A DNA stretch of 64,000 bases from Psychroserpens sp. SPM9 (GTDB lineage Bacteria; Bacteroidota; Bacteroidia; Flavobacteriales; Flavobacteriaceae). Both the position numbers and the translations under genes were made by a program. A model generated the notes under the pieces. The model ran no database searches. It worked only from the letters and a program-made list of their open reading frames with translations, and was not told the origin of the DNA. Below are positions 51,189 through 59,144 of the stretch, piece by piece. The first letter of the stretch is position 1. Each line of letters begins with the position of its first letter. Where the stretch lies: the NCBI RefSeq assembly GCF_025153525.1, contig NZ_JANZNR010000004.1, forward strand, positions 310,001-374,000. The letters are read 5' to 3'.

Positions 51189-51995
51189 TTAGTGGATGAG
51201 CTGTTTCCAATTATTTCTGAAATGTCTGCTTAACCGAATAACTTGACCGCTTTGAAGTGTTGCGTCATAGTCTCCATTATTTCTTGATTTCAGTTCTTTA
51301 ACGTAAGTAGCGTTAATAATTGAAGAACGATGTACTCTTAAAAAAACATTTGGGTCGAGTTCAGTTTCAAATTCCTTTAAGCTTTTATTATCTAAAATCT
51401 TTTTGTCGTTTGTGTGAATAATGGAATAAGGCTTATCAGTCGAAATTAATTGTATCGTTGACGTTGAAATACTTAAAATTTTTGAACCCATCTTAAGGTT
51501 GATGTTATCGGGATATTGTTTTTTTAAATGAGTCGATTGATGTTTCGAAATATAAATTGCAGGAAAAATGATATACCACAATAGAGCAATATAGAATTGA
51601 TTAGATAAGGCACTATTAAAAATACTGGAAAACCGATGTGATGGTGTAAACATCAAACGACTAACCAACACAAATAACGCTGCAAATAATAGTATATGCA
51701 GAACACTAAAAAATACTCCAATCATTAAATTTAAAGGGAGTTTGGTGAATTTATTTTTAGGATTAACAATTTTTATCAGTCGGTTTGTAAAAATGGTCAG
51801 CGGAATAAAAAAAATCCAAAACGTATTGTAGAGGGATGATTCTGATAAGTAAAAACCTGTGTTGTGAATTCTGCTGTAGATATAGTCTTGTAATACAGCC
51901 AATAGAAATACAAAAACTACAATTAATAGGTAGAATGGTAATCTTCCAATTTTTGGAATTTTAAATTTTTCACTTATGTTAATTGATTGTTCCAA
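51189..51995 (-). CDS. LytTR-type membrane transcriptional regulator
   Basis: A 268-residue protein. Four transmembrane helices (~18-160) lie before a C-terminal LytTR DNA-binding domain (~170-265: ILSISTSTIQLISTDKPYSIIHTNDKKILDNKSLKEFETELDPNVFLRVHRSSIINATYVKELKSR...VIRLSRHFRNNWKQL). No response-regulator receiver domain is present, so it probably senses a membrane signal itself. It lies between R2 and R3 with the dioxygenase gene. Confidence 0.92.
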   Translation of the reverse strand: MEQSINISEKFKIPKIGRLPFYLLIVVFVFLLAVLQDYIYSRIHNTGFYLSESSLYNTFWIFFIPLTIFTNRLIKIVNPKNKFTKLPLNLMIGVFFSVLHILLFAALFVLVSRLMFTPSHRFSSIFNSALSNQFYIALLWYIIFPAIYISKHQSTHLKKQYPDNINLKMGSKILSISTSTIQLISTDKPYSIIHTNDKKILDNKSLKEFETELDPNVFLRVHRSSIINATYVKELKSRNNGDYDATLQSGQVIRLSRHFRNNWKQLIH

Positions 51996-52011
51996 TGTTT
52001 CTTCAGCTTGG

Positions 52012-52140
52012 ATACAACGCTATTGCGTATCGTTAGTTGTGTTAAAGGACGTAATTATTCTTTGCGATACAATATAGCAAAAAGTAGGGAAGAACCTTTG
52101 TCTTAAAAAATACTTGTAATTAACGATACACGTTCTTATG
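52012..52140. repeat. Cassette-type palindromic repeat R3
   Basis: It lies between the LytTR start and DUF6090 paralogue 2. It contains TTTGCGATACAATATAGC and then AAAAAGTAGGGAAGAACC. The right arm AACGATACACGTTCTTATG is followed by the small palindrome (52141-52160) and CTTTCGTTATTTTT. Confidence 0.75.
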
Positions 52141-52160
52141 CCTGTCTGCCGCAGGTAGGC
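52141..52160. repeat. Small palindrome (REP-like) in the R3 arm
   Basis: CCTGTCTGCCGCAGGTAGGC, an imperfect 20-bp palindrome with CTACC/GGTAG-type pairing, directly after R3. The same element is in R7 and R8. Confidence 0.7.
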
Positions 52161-52180
52161 TTTCGTTATTTTTTTAAAGC

Positions 52181-52209
52181 ATTAATTCATTAATTCATTA
52201 ATTCATTAG
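52181..52209. repeat. Tandem ATTAATTC repeats
   Basis: Three full 8-bp copies of ATTAATTC followed by ATTAG, directly downstream of DUF6090 paralogue 2. A slippage-prone microsatellite. Confidence 0.85.
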
Positions 52210-52219
52210 TTATATGGCA

Positions 52220-53035
52220 TTATAAACTAGCTATTTCTTTTTCTATTAGTTGTTTTAATTCTTCATTTCTTGCTGTCGCATTAATAGCACTTTGAACTGT
52301 CCATCCAGATTCTCTTATCATTCGTTTTATGAGGCCTATTCTTTCTGGATTATTTTTTAGTAAGCTAATTGGATCTGGTAATTTATAAGTGTCAGTCGTA
52401 ATAAAACCGTCTTTTGCTAAAGATTCCTGAAAATCTATCGCCAAAGATTGAACTTTACCATTAAAGTCATTCTCCATTGCTCCATAATAATATTCAATAT
52501 CATATTTTATTTTCGGGTTAATTTTCGAGTACATTCCCGAACTTTTTAGTTCTTCAAAAGTGGATTTAGCCATAGGATATATAACAGCTCTATGCATAAT
52601 ACTATAGGTGAGTTGAATAAATTCTTTATTATGAACCTCGGGTAGTTCTTTGTCCCAAAAAGGATAATTTTGGGTATTAAAAGAAGGGATGTCACTTTTG
52701 CGATCAGCAATTGGATCATAAGGGTTCGATCCTTCCATTTTTAAAAGATATTGCATCGAGTAATATTTAAAGCTATGCCATTTAACAATCACATCCAATC
52801 CTTCTTTTTCGCTATTTAAATCTTGAGTAAAACTAGTTAGATATGCTTTAAGAGCTTTATTATTTAATCTGTTTTCATTCCAGTTGTTAATCTGTAATGC
52901 TATTAAAATTCCGATAACCACAAGTACAATTTCTCCAATAGCATACTTTAAATACCTGCCTGTCCGGTTGGAAGGCTTTCCAGTTTTATTTTCCGAAAGC
53001 AGTTGCTTTCGAATGTGTCTAAAGAACTTAATCAT
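52220..53035 (-). CDS. DUF6090 family membrane protein (paralogue 2)
   Basis: A 271-residue paralogue. The N-terminus MIKFFRHIRKQLLSENKTGK has an insertion KPSNRTGR from the in-frame palindrome (52955-52975). The anchor is YAIGEIVLVVIGILIALQINNWNE. The exported domain (~60-271) differs from the others (SEKEGLDVIVKWHSFKYYSMQYLLKMEGSNPYDPI...). It precedes a short spacer and the alpha/beta-hydrolase-like gene upstream. Confidence 0.9.
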   Translation of the reverse strand: MIKFFRHIRKQLLSENKTGKPSNRTGRYLKYAIGEIVLVVIGILIALQINNWNENRLNNKALKAYLTSFTQDLNSEKEGLDVIVKWHSFKYYSMQYLLKMEGSNPYDPIADRKSDIPSFNTQNYPFWDKELPEVHNKEFIQLTYSIMHRAVIYPMAKSTFEELKSSGMYSKINPKIKYDIEYYYGAMENDFNGKVQSLAIDFQESLAKDGFITTDTYKLPDPISLLKNNPERIGLIKRMIRESGWTVQSAINATARNEELKQLIEKEIASL

Positions 53036-53088
53036 GTGTATGGCTTTTAATTGTTCCGCAAGCGGCTATCTCAAGCTGCTATGCGTAA

Positions 53089-54069
53089 TTATTTTTCTGT
53101 CTGCTTTAGAATCCAATCCATAAGTTCGTCTTTATTTATCGAGTCCCAAGTTGATTGAGTATTCCTTTCTTGTGATGGATTGTCTTCAGGTTGTAATACA
53201 ATCAATTCAGTATTTTCATTTCCTGCTATTCTCAATTCAGCTAAAAAACCTACCATATCTGTCGAATTATTCTCGTATAATGTTCTTAGTTGTTTTGTTA
53301 GCTTATATTCTATTGCCGGTTCTATATACGCTCTAACTCTATAGTCTTTAAATAGCTTAACATTGTCATTCGTTTCATCAGCGTAACTATACGAAGAAAA
53401 GTTGTGATAATTTTCGGGATTAGTTTTTGGTGTTCCTTCCAAGTTCGTTTCTAATAGATAGTTTATAAATTTTGGTTCCCACAGGTTAATTCGGTTAATT
53501 CTTATATCACGTTGATGTTGATACCATTTTCTTGTAAAATCCATCGTAAAATTGCAAGCGACAATACCTTTAATTTTAAGTTGAAATTTGAAATCACCCT
53601 CTTTCATAAATTTAATATAACGCATTGCTCTATGTCCGACTAAACTCGCTCCTAAAAAGAAAATGTTATTATTTGGTAACTTATAGTTGTCAAATACTTC
53701 TCTAATTAGCTTGTGTGTAGAAAGCATCGATGATTGAGAAAAGTAAAAATCAAGAGGAATTTCGGTTGAGACTGACAATACTGCAAAGCCTTTTTCTGAA
53801 GCTTGAGTATACATCTGCTTTGAGCTCTTGTTCTTTTTGTCATACTTAGAATCTTCGAGGAAAATGAGCACACCTTTTAGGTCCTTATTTTCAGGAAGCA
53901 TTAGCGTATAGCCTTTTTGAATAAAAGGTAAAAAGTCATTTTCTCCTATTCCAACTTTTAGGCTATCATGTTTTACTGGTTCGTAATATTCAACTATTTT
54001 CTGTGAAAAAGATTTCATACTAAAAACAGTCAGCAAGAGTAAAAACAGTACCTTAGAAGGTGTTTTCAT
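53089..54069 (-). CDS. Exported alpha/beta-hydrolase-like protein
   Basis: A 326-residue protein with signal peptide MKTPSKVLFLLLLTVFSMKSFSQ. The esterase-like core has GVLIFLEDS and a nucleophile elbow in NIFFLGASLVGHRAMRY (GxSxxG). The remaining residues include IKGIVACNFTMDFTRKWYQ and LIVLQPEDNPS, consistent with PHB depolymerase or esterase-like folds. Substrate unknown. It sits between two DUF6090 genes, 26 bp from the upstream paralogue. Confidence 0.75.
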   Translation of the reverse strand: MKTPSKVLFLLLLTVFSMKSFSQKIVEYYEPVKHDSLKVGIGENDFLPFIQKGYTLMLPENKDLKGVLIFLEDSKYDKKNKSSKQMYTQASEKGFAVLSVSTEIPLDFYFSQSSMLSTHKLIREVFDNYKLPNNNIFFLGASLVGHRAMRYIKFMKEGDFKFQLKIKGIVACNFTMDFTRKWYQHQRDIRINRINLWEPKFINYLLETNLEGTPKTNPENYHNFSSYSYADETNDNVKLFKDYRVRAYIEPAIEYKLTKQLRTLYENNSTDMVGFLAELRIAGNENTELIVLQPEDNPSQERNTQSTWDSINKDELMDWILKQTEK

Positions 54070-54095
54070 TATCCTTAGTTTTAATTATTCAGTTG

Positions 54096-54824
54096 TTAGC
54101 CTTCGTTAATTTTTTCAATATTATTTTTTTTCCAATTTTTTAATTCTAGTATAAAATTTTCTATCGTAGGAATATAGCTTTGATAAATGCACATATAGGA
54201 ATAAGAAACTTTATTTTTATAATCTTGACTATTAACAAAATAATCTTTGGCTTCATCATCTAGCTCAAATTTGACATATTTCTGAAACCAATCATAAGTA
54301 TCTCTCCATTCAATTAAATTACGCCTAATATTAGACTCAATGATTTCTACTGAGGCATTAATATGAAGATTTGCACTTTCATAAATTCGGATAATTTCTA
54401 CTGAATTGTCGTCTTGTAATTCTAATCCTTTTAATCGTTCAATACCTGTTTTATCATATTCAAATAAAATAATACCTGTGGTTAAATTCTCTAAACCTTC
54501 ATTGAGAAGTGATTCACTAATGGAATCATTTAAAACCTTTTTGTAGAGATATTCCATGTCTTTGTATTGGGCAATCAAAATATTAGCAGATTGGATATTT
54601 CTTTCTATATCTGAAATTATTCTCGAATTTACGTTTGCAACGCTTTCATTTTTTTTTCTAGCCTCATTTAAATTATTAGCTTGTATGGCTAGAAGCACGC
54701 CAATCATAACTAAAATGATTTCACCAATAGCATACTTAAAATACCTGCCTGTACGGCTGACAGGTTTTCCAGTTTTATTTTCAGTAAGTAGTTGCTTTCG
54801 AATGTTTCTAAAAAACTTAATCAT
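54096..54824 (-). CDS. DUF6090 family membrane protein (paralogue 3)
   Basis: A 242-residue paralogue: MIKFFRNIRKQLLTENKTGK, in-frame KPVSRTGR insertion (palindrome 54744-54764), anchor YAIGEIILVMIGVLLAIQANNLNE. The exported region is helical (VANVNSRIISDIERNIQSANILIAQYKDMEYLYKKVLND...). It groups with the neighbouring alpha/beta-hydrolase-like and YwqK genes between R3 and R4. Confidence 0.9.
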   Translation of the reverse strand: MIKFFRNIRKQLLTENKTGKPVSRTGRYFKYAIGEIILVMIGVLLAIQANNLNEARKKNESVANVNSRIISDIERNIQSANILIAQYKDMEYLYKKVLNDSISESLLNEGLENLTTGIILFEYDKTGIERLKGLELQDDNSVEIIRIYESANLHINASVEIIESNIRRNLIEWRDTYDWFQKYVKFELDDEAKDYFVNSQDYKNKVSYSYMCIYQSYIPTIENFILELKNWKKNNIEKINEG

Positions 54825-54927
54825 GTGTAAATTATATACAGTGTTGGTAGATCGTTAATCTTAATATAGTTCCTTTCATTTCTATTAGAATAGAATTCGG
54901 ATTATTAGTCTGTTTTTCTGAACATAC

Positions 54928-55596
54928 TTATTTTAGTATTTTAAAAAAAGGCATTTCCATACTAGCTTTATCATTATTTGTAATCATAATCATTTCTGAA
55001 TTATAAGGTCTGAACTCGAACGTCACAACGTAAGATTCATCAAATTCAAATTTATATTTATGCTTGCTTACTTTAGTTAATTCATGACTATTAGAGAAAG
55101 GTTGTCCTAATAAATCCATTAGACCTTCTATCAATAATTTGTTTTCTGAAGATTTTAAAATTTTTATATGTCCAGGGAATAATTTAAGTTGATACGTTGA
55201 AATATATATATCGGGATTGTTTTCGTCAAAGTTTTCAATTATACAGATTAACTCTCCTTTTTCATTATAATGTGTAAACTTTCCATGCAATTTACCCGAT
55301 TTATAGTTATATATTTTCTTTATTTTACCATTGCTATAATAGGATTTCCATTCTCCTGTTTCTTTTCCATTTTCATAAGTGCCTTCTTCAATTAACGGAC
55401 CCGTTTTTGTTTTATCCTTTACATCACTAAAACCGCCATTTTCACCATCATAAAATTTCCAGAGACCTGTTCGCTTTCCATCTTTTTCCATACCTACAGA
55501 TTCTAATTGCCCATTTAAATGATATGACTTGACTTCTTGAGCTAACGAGGAATTGATAACAAATCCTAATGCTAACACTAATATTAATTTTTTCAT
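54928..55596 (-). CDS. YwqK-type MORN-repeat secreted protein
   Basis: A 222-residue protein with signal peptide MKKLILVLALGFVINSSLAQ. At least four MORN_2 repeats follow (SYHLNGQLESVGMEKDGKRTGLWKFYDGE, EGTYENGKETGEWKSYYSNGKIKKIYNYKSGKLHGKFTHYNEKGE). The C-terminal domain is unrelated (~130-222). It is annotated in relatives as toxin-antitoxin system YwqK family antitoxin, a name with little functional support here. Confidence 0.9.
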   Translation of the reverse strand: MKKLILVLALGFVINSSLAQEVKSYHLNGQLESVGMEKDGKRTGLWKFYDGENGGFSDVKDKTKTGPLIEEGTYENGKETGEWKSYYSNGKIKKIYNYKSGKLHGKFTHYNEKGELICIIENFDENNPDIYISTYQLKLFPGHIKILKSSENKLLIEGLMDLLGQPFSNSHELTKVSKHKYKFEFDESYVVTFEFRPYNSEMIMITNNDKASMEMPFFKILK

Positions 55597-55698
55597 GTTT
55601 ACTGTTTTAAATTGATTTTGTAGGCCTTCTTTTAATGTTTAAAGAATTTTATAATTAGTTGCGTTAAGTTATAGAATAGAGCCATCAGTGTTCAAATT

Positions 55699-55832
55699 AT
55701 ACACAACAAGATATATGAATGGTTAGTTGCGTGCAAGTACGCGATAATTCTTTGCTATGCAATATAGTAAAAACTAGGGAAGGACCATCATCTTAATCAA
55801 CTGAGGCAATGAATTATAGACGTTGATGTGTG
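55699..55832. repeat. Cassette-type palindromic repeat R4
   Basis: It contains TTTGCTATGCAATATAGT, then AAAAACTAGGGAAGGACC, matching the R10 centre nearly base for base. Arms start ATACACAACAAGATATATG and end AATTATAGACGTTGATG. It lies before the YwqK gene start; on its other side the sequence is the plus-strand hsp20 block. Confidence 0.75.
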
Positions 55833-55897
55833 CCGTGCTTTCAAATTTATTGTTATAGAAGCATATGAATGAAAACTAGAATTTCGATATGAAAATA

Positions 55898-55944
55898 TGT
55901 CATTCTATTAAGAAAAAAAATGTCAAAAATTCATAAAAATGACA
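55898..55944. promoter_or_regulatory. TGTCA half-sites, possible enhancer-binding site for a sigma-54 activator
   Basis: TGTCA at 55898-55902 and 55921-55925, and TGACA at 55940-55944. The latter two form a near-symmetric inverted repeat flanked by A and T runs. The group is 55-100 bp upstream of the candidate sigma-54 promoter, a usual location for an enhancer. Confidence 0.4.
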
Positions 55945-55997
55945 AATTTTCATTGAGAATTAACAAAAAATGTTATAAAAATGGCGAGGCGTAAAAG

Positions 55998-56013
55998 TGG
56001 TATTTTTTTTGCA
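55998..56013 (+). promoter_or_regulatory. Candidate sigma-54 (-24/-12) promoter for hsp20
   Basis: TGGTATTTTTTTTGCA has GG and GC separated by exactly 10 bp and fits TGG-N9-TTGCA. It lies 65 bp upstream of the hsp20 start. An alternative reading as a sigma-A element is weaker because the TTG and TAnnTTTG spacing fails. Confidence 0.5.
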
Positions 56014-56077
56014 ATGTTATGAGTGAAGTCTTAATAGATTTCAATTTGAAATAATGTTTAATTAAAATTTTGTAATT

Positions 56078-56554
56078 ATGAGCAATTTAGTTAATGTTCC
56101 TAAAAACGGAAGTTTAGCAAACACTAATTCAAACTTAAACTTCCCTAATTGGTCTAGTTGGTTAGATGATATATTCAATAGAGACCTTCCTTCGGTATTT
56201 ACTTCAAATTTTAATACTGGAATCACTCTGCCAAAAGTTAACATTAAAGAAACAGCAGATGCTTTTACTGTGGAAATGGCAGTTCCTGGTCTACAAAAAT
56301 CAGATTTCCACATTGACCTAAATAATCAATCGTTGTCGATTTCTACGGAAACGAAGCAAGAAAATGAACTTCAAGAAGATAACTATACACGTCGAGAATT
56401 TGGTTATTCGTCATTTAAAAGAGTATTTACGCTTCCAGAAAGTGTAAATGAAGAAAAGATTAATGCGAACTACAAGGATGGAATTTTAAGTGTTCACTTG
56501 CCTAAAAAAGAAGAAGCAAAACAAAAACCACCAAGGACGATTAAGATTTCATAA
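56078..56554 (+). CDS. hsp20: Small heat-shock protein (Hsp20/alpha-crystallin)
   Basis: A 158-residue chaperone. The N-terminal arm has LPNVFTSNF-like flexible residues. The alpha-crystallin domain (~50-145) contains VNIKETADAFTVEMAVPGLQKSDFHIDLNNQSLSISTE and FTLPESVNEEKINANYKDGILSVHLPKKEE, with the A-x-x-x-n-G-v-L motif. The C-terminal PPRTIKIS has the IxI/V-type tail for oligomer assembly. It binds unfolding proteins. It has its own promoter candidate and a terminator after its stop. Confidence 0.96.
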   Translation: MSNLVNVPKNGSLANTNSNLNFPNWSSWLDDIFNRDLPSVFTSNFNTGITLPKVNIKETADAFTVEMAVPGLQKSDFHIDLNNQSLSISTETKQENELQEDNYTRREFGYSSFKRVFTLPESVNEEKINANYKDGILSVHLPKKEEAKQKPPRTIKIS

Positions 56555-56581
56555 TTGAATTATTAACCTTGAAGCAAGTAT

Positions 56582-56626
56582 TGAGGATGACGCTGAAATT
56601 TAAGCCTCATCCTCATAATGTTTTTT
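56582..56626 (+). terminator. Terminator after hsp20
   Basis: TGAGGATGA (56582-56590) pairs with TCATCCTCA (56607-56615), followed by a T run. Confidence 0.8.
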
Positions 56627-56647
56627 AACTTTTAATTTGATAGTACG

Positions 56648-56878
56648 ATGATAAGAAAATTTAAATCTGGCGATTGGGTAAAAATAAAGGGAAAAACTTT
56701 TGCACCAAAAATGGAAGTTCTAAAATATATCCCAAAGAAAGATACAGTTTTTGGTTTGACTGATAATGATAGTTATTTGGAATGTATTTGGTATAAAAAT
56801 GGAGAGAGACTATCAGAAGTATTTCACCAAAATAGATTAATTAAGATGACTGAAACAGGTGGTTTGTATAAAACTTAA
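56648..56878 (+). CDS. DUF2158/YodC-like small protein
   Basis: A 76-residue protein starting MIRKFKSGDWVKIKGKTFAPKMEV and later GLTDNDSYLECIWYKNGERLSEVFHQNRL. It has the FkxGDxV...MxV...CxW pattern of the YodC/DUF2158 family, an SH3-like fold. Function unknown. It lies between hsp20 and a lipoprotein gene on the plus strand. Confidence 0.8.
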   Translation: MIRKFKSGDWVKIKGKTFAPKMEVLKYIPKKDTVFGLTDNDSYLECIWYKNGERLSEVFHQNRLIKMTETGGLYKT

Positions 56879-56913
56879 TCTTTTAAAGTGTATAATTTTT
56901 ATAATATAGAACA

Positions 56914-57402
56914 ATGAGAAAGTATATTTTATTATTAGCATTAACTTTTTTTAGCTTTAGCTGTAATGGTCAAGAAAATAAAGCAAAAAAAGAAGAAACT
57001 AAAGACGTTGAAGACAATAGTATTGTAAAGCCTAAAGGGACTTGGAAAGTTGATAAAGAATTTGATGAAAATGGAAACTTAATTAGATATGACAGTATTT
57101 ACTCTTGGTCTTCTAATAGTAAATATGATGATTTTTCATCTTTAAATAAAGATAGTTTAATGCAATCATTTAAATCAAGATTCTTTACTAATTTTTCGAA
57201 GTTTGAAAATGAAGGATTTGAACATATCTTTTCTCAAGATTCACTTTTTAGTAATCGTTTCTTTAATGATGATTTTTTTGTAAGTCCTTTTGGTAAGGAT
57301 TTTATGGATATAGATAAAATGAGACAACAAATGATTGCTAGACAGAAAGAATTTTTAGAAAAATATCAATCTGAATTTATAAACCCAAAAGACGAAAACT
57401 AA
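56914..57402 (+). CDS. Small lipoprotein, unknown function
   Basis: A 162-residue protein with lipobox LTFFSFSC (Cys ~17). A charged region follows, then Phe/Asn/Asp-rich sequence (SRFFTNFSKFENEGFEHIFSQDSLFSNRFFNDDFFVSPFGKDFMDIDKMRQQMIARQKEFLEKYQ). The last codons form part of the terminator hairpin. Family not recognised. It is 35 bp downstream of the DUF2158-like gene. Confidence 0.75.
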   Translation: MRKYILLLALTFFSFSCNGQENKAKKEETKDVEDNSIVKPKGTWKVDKEFDENGNLIRYDSIYSWSSNSKYDDFSSLNKDSLMQSFKSRFFTNFSKFENEGFEHIFSQDSLFSNRFFNDDFFVSPFGKDFMDIDKMRQQMIARQKEFLEKYQSEFINPKDEN

Positions 57403-57424
57403 TTAGTTTTCGTCTTTTTTTAAT
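57387..57424 (+). terminator. Terminator overlapping the lipoprotein gene end
   Basis: AAAAGACGAAAACTAA pairs with TTAGTTTTCGTCTTTT as a 16-bp perfect stem overlapping the stop codon, followed by a T run. Confidence 0.9.
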
Positions 57425-57440
57425 TGGTCTATTTGTTTTT

Positions 57441-57575
57441 AACGCATTAGATAGAGCGGTTTAGGCTATGAGTAGTTGCCTATAAATACGCTATTATTCT
57501 TTGCTATATACTATTGTGAAAAGCAGGGAAGAACCTTCGTCTTAGCTAGCTGAAGCAATTAGTTATATTCGTTGT
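57441..57575. repeat. Cassette-type palindromic repeat R5
   Basis: It lies right after the DUF6090 paralogue 4 stop (2 bp). It contains TTTGCTATATACTATTGTG, then AAAAGCAGGGAAGAACC. Arms AACGCATTAGATAGAGCGG and GTTATATTCGTTG are diverged. Confidence 0.65.
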
Positions 57576-57576
57576 T

Positions 57577-58332
57577 TTATTTTCTGTAATCTTCGATCGC
57601 TTTTATTATTTCATCGCCTTTTTCAATGAGGTCATAGCGATATTTACTTGCTGTTTGTGTTACTAATTCATATCGAAACAAAAGATATAAGAGTTCATCA
57701 TTTTTCATGATTTTTAGAAAATCAAAATCTGGACTATTATATTCAGTTGTAGTTTTGTATCTATTTTTGCGAAATGTTTTCCAAACCGTTCTAAAATAGC
57801 CGTTTCCAGCAGTTATCATTTCCATATGTTCTACCGCAGAACCTTCTTTTATTTCGAATTTGTTTAGAACGCTAGAAAACTGCAAGTATGATTTGATAAG
57901 GTCTCTAATAGTTTCCATCTGCTCGCGTTCAAATGCAGGGGATGTTATAACCTTATCAATTCCGTTTCGATTGATTTCAAAATACTTTTCAGAAAGTACA
58001 GGGTAAAGTTTTTCGACAAAGTCATTTTCATCGACCTGAATTTCATTTTCATAATTATCGATTAAAAGACTAGCTCCGTTTGCGACTTCATTCCTTCTCT
58101 CAATCAAATTCAATAGTTGAAGTTTATTACTTTTCAAATCTTCAATTAAGTTTTGGAAATTATTTTCCATCTTATTTTGAGCTTGATGCTTCTCATTCCA
58201 ATTATTAATCTGTAAGGCAATTAAAATACCAATAACAACAAGTACAATTTCTCCGAAGGCATAGAGTAAATATTTACTAAACTTGTTTTCGGTTAGTAAT
58301 CTTTGACGGATTTTTCTAAAGAATTTTATCAT
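57577..58332 (-). CDS. DUF6090 family membrane protein (paralogue 4)
   Basis: A 251-residue paralogue: MIKFFRKIRQRLLTENKFSK followed directly by YLLYAFGEIVLVVIGILIALQINNWNEK. It has no palindrome insertion. The exported helical domain (~55-251) is distinct. It lies between R5 and R6. Confidence 0.9.
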   Translation of the reverse strand: MIKFFRKIRQRLLTENKFSKYLLYAFGEIVLVVIGILIALQINNWNEKHQAQNKMENNFQNLIEDLKSNKLQLLNLIERRNEVANGASLLIDNYENEIQVDENDFVEKLYPVLSEKYFEINRNGIDKVITSPAFEREQMETIRDLIKSYLQFSSVLNKFEIKEGSAVEHMEMITAGNGYFRTVWKTFRKNRYKTTTEYNSPDFDFLKIMKNDELLYLLFRYELVTQTASKYRYDLIEKGDEIIKAIEDYRK

Positions 58333-58397
58333 TTGGTCAGTGTTATTTCTCTAAAGTTAGGATAATTATTTAATTCTGTTCGAGTGAGAATTAATGA

Positions 58398-58513
58398 AGC
58401 GCAACGGAATTGTGTAAGGTGTCGTTGCGTACACGTACACTATTATTCTTTGGATGTCCTATAGTGAAAAGTAGGGAAGGACTAGTGCAGTAATTAGCTA
58501 TACACGTTGTTGG
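58398..58513. repeat. Cassette-type palindromic repeat R6
   Basis: It begins GCGCAACGGAATTGTGTAAGG, contains TCCTATAGTGAAAAGTAGG and GAAGGAC, and ends TATACACGTTGTTGG. It is 11 bp beyond the stop of the 58524 gene and upstream of paralogue 4, whose leader repeats the conserved AAAGTTAGGATAATTATTTA motif. Confidence 0.75.
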
Positions 58514-58523
58514 CTGACGTTTA

Positions 58524-58982
58524 TTATAGGTAATTGAAGAATAGTTCAATAAGAATACCTAGCACAATACTTACGATAGCAGCTATATGGGATAAACGTT
58601 TTAATTTAAATGTGTTGGCAAATGCTAGCCATAAACATAACAGAGCACAAATAGATAAAATTATTGTTCCGTATAATGGGACTATGCTATTGAAAAGCCC
58701 TATTTGATTAAAGAAAGGATCTAGCAAAGAAGTGAATCCAAAAAGAGCTAAAGTGAAATTCGTTTTTTTATGACCTATAAAAAGGTAGTAGCCTGCAATT
58801 AATAGCTCAACGCTTATTGCTAAGGGACCAAATTGGTTGTAGTATTCTCTTTTAAAATAAGCTTCGAATCCTTGAGGAAATTCAATCTTTAATATAAAGG
58901 CGACACTTAAAGCCGTTCCAATGATTAAAAGCAATAATGAAATAGTTTTTCTTTTTTTATGAGGACCTTTTAAATATTGCAC
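58524..58982 (-). CDS. Four-TM membrane protein of unknown function
   Basis: A 152-residue protein. A basic N-terminus (QYLKGPHKKRKTIS) precedes four transmembrane helices (LLLLIIGTALSVAFIL, GPLAISVELLIAGYYLFIG, VPLYGTIILSICALLCLWLAFA, IAAIVSIVLGILIELFF). The start codon is a GTG that lies in the left arm of repeat R7. Not a DUF6090 member. It is carried as a single-gene unit between R6 and R7. Confidence 0.65.
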   Translation of the reverse strand: MQYLKGPHKKRKTISLLLLIIGTALSVAFILKIEFPQGFEAYFKREYYNQFGPLAISVELLIAGYYLFIGHKKTNFTLALFGFTSLLDPFFNQIGLFNSIVPLYGTIILSICALLCLWLAFANTFKLKRLSHIAAIVSIVLGILIELFFNYL

Positions 58983-59114
58983 AACGTTATTGTATATGGT
59001 TAGTTGAATGTTTCGGTAACTAATTTAGTAAACAAAAACGAACACGAGAAAATTCCGAAGGAATTTTACAAATAATCAACAATCAAAGCAATTAATTATG
59101 CACGTTGTTGTGCT
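58979..59114. repeat. Cassette-type palindromic repeat R7
   Basis: Left arm GCACAACGTTATTGTATATGG overlaps the GTG start of the 58524 gene; right arm ATTATGCACGTTGTTGTGC. The centre is the subtype with TTAGTAAACAAAAACGAAC and the hairpin-like GAAAATTCCGAAGGAATTTTA. Followed by the small palindrome at 59114-59132. Confidence 0.75.
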
Positions 59115-59132
59115 AGTCTACCGCAGATAGGC
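59114..59132. repeat. Small palindrome (REP-like) in the R7 arm
   Basis: AGTCTACCGCAGATAGGCT between the R7 arm end GTTGTGC and TTTCGTTA. R9 lacks the insertion at the same place. Confidence 0.7.
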
Positions 59133-59144
59133 TTTCGTTATTTT

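Larger units (their letters stand above)
55597..56077. other. Long intergenic region with repeat R4 and the hsp20 control region
   Basis: About 480 bp without a gene. It holds palindromic repeat R4 (55699-55832), TGTCA-type half-sites (55898-55944), and a sigma-54-type promoter (55998-56013) ahead of hsp20. The 100 bp nearest the YwqK start hold no clear signal. Confidence 0.6.
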
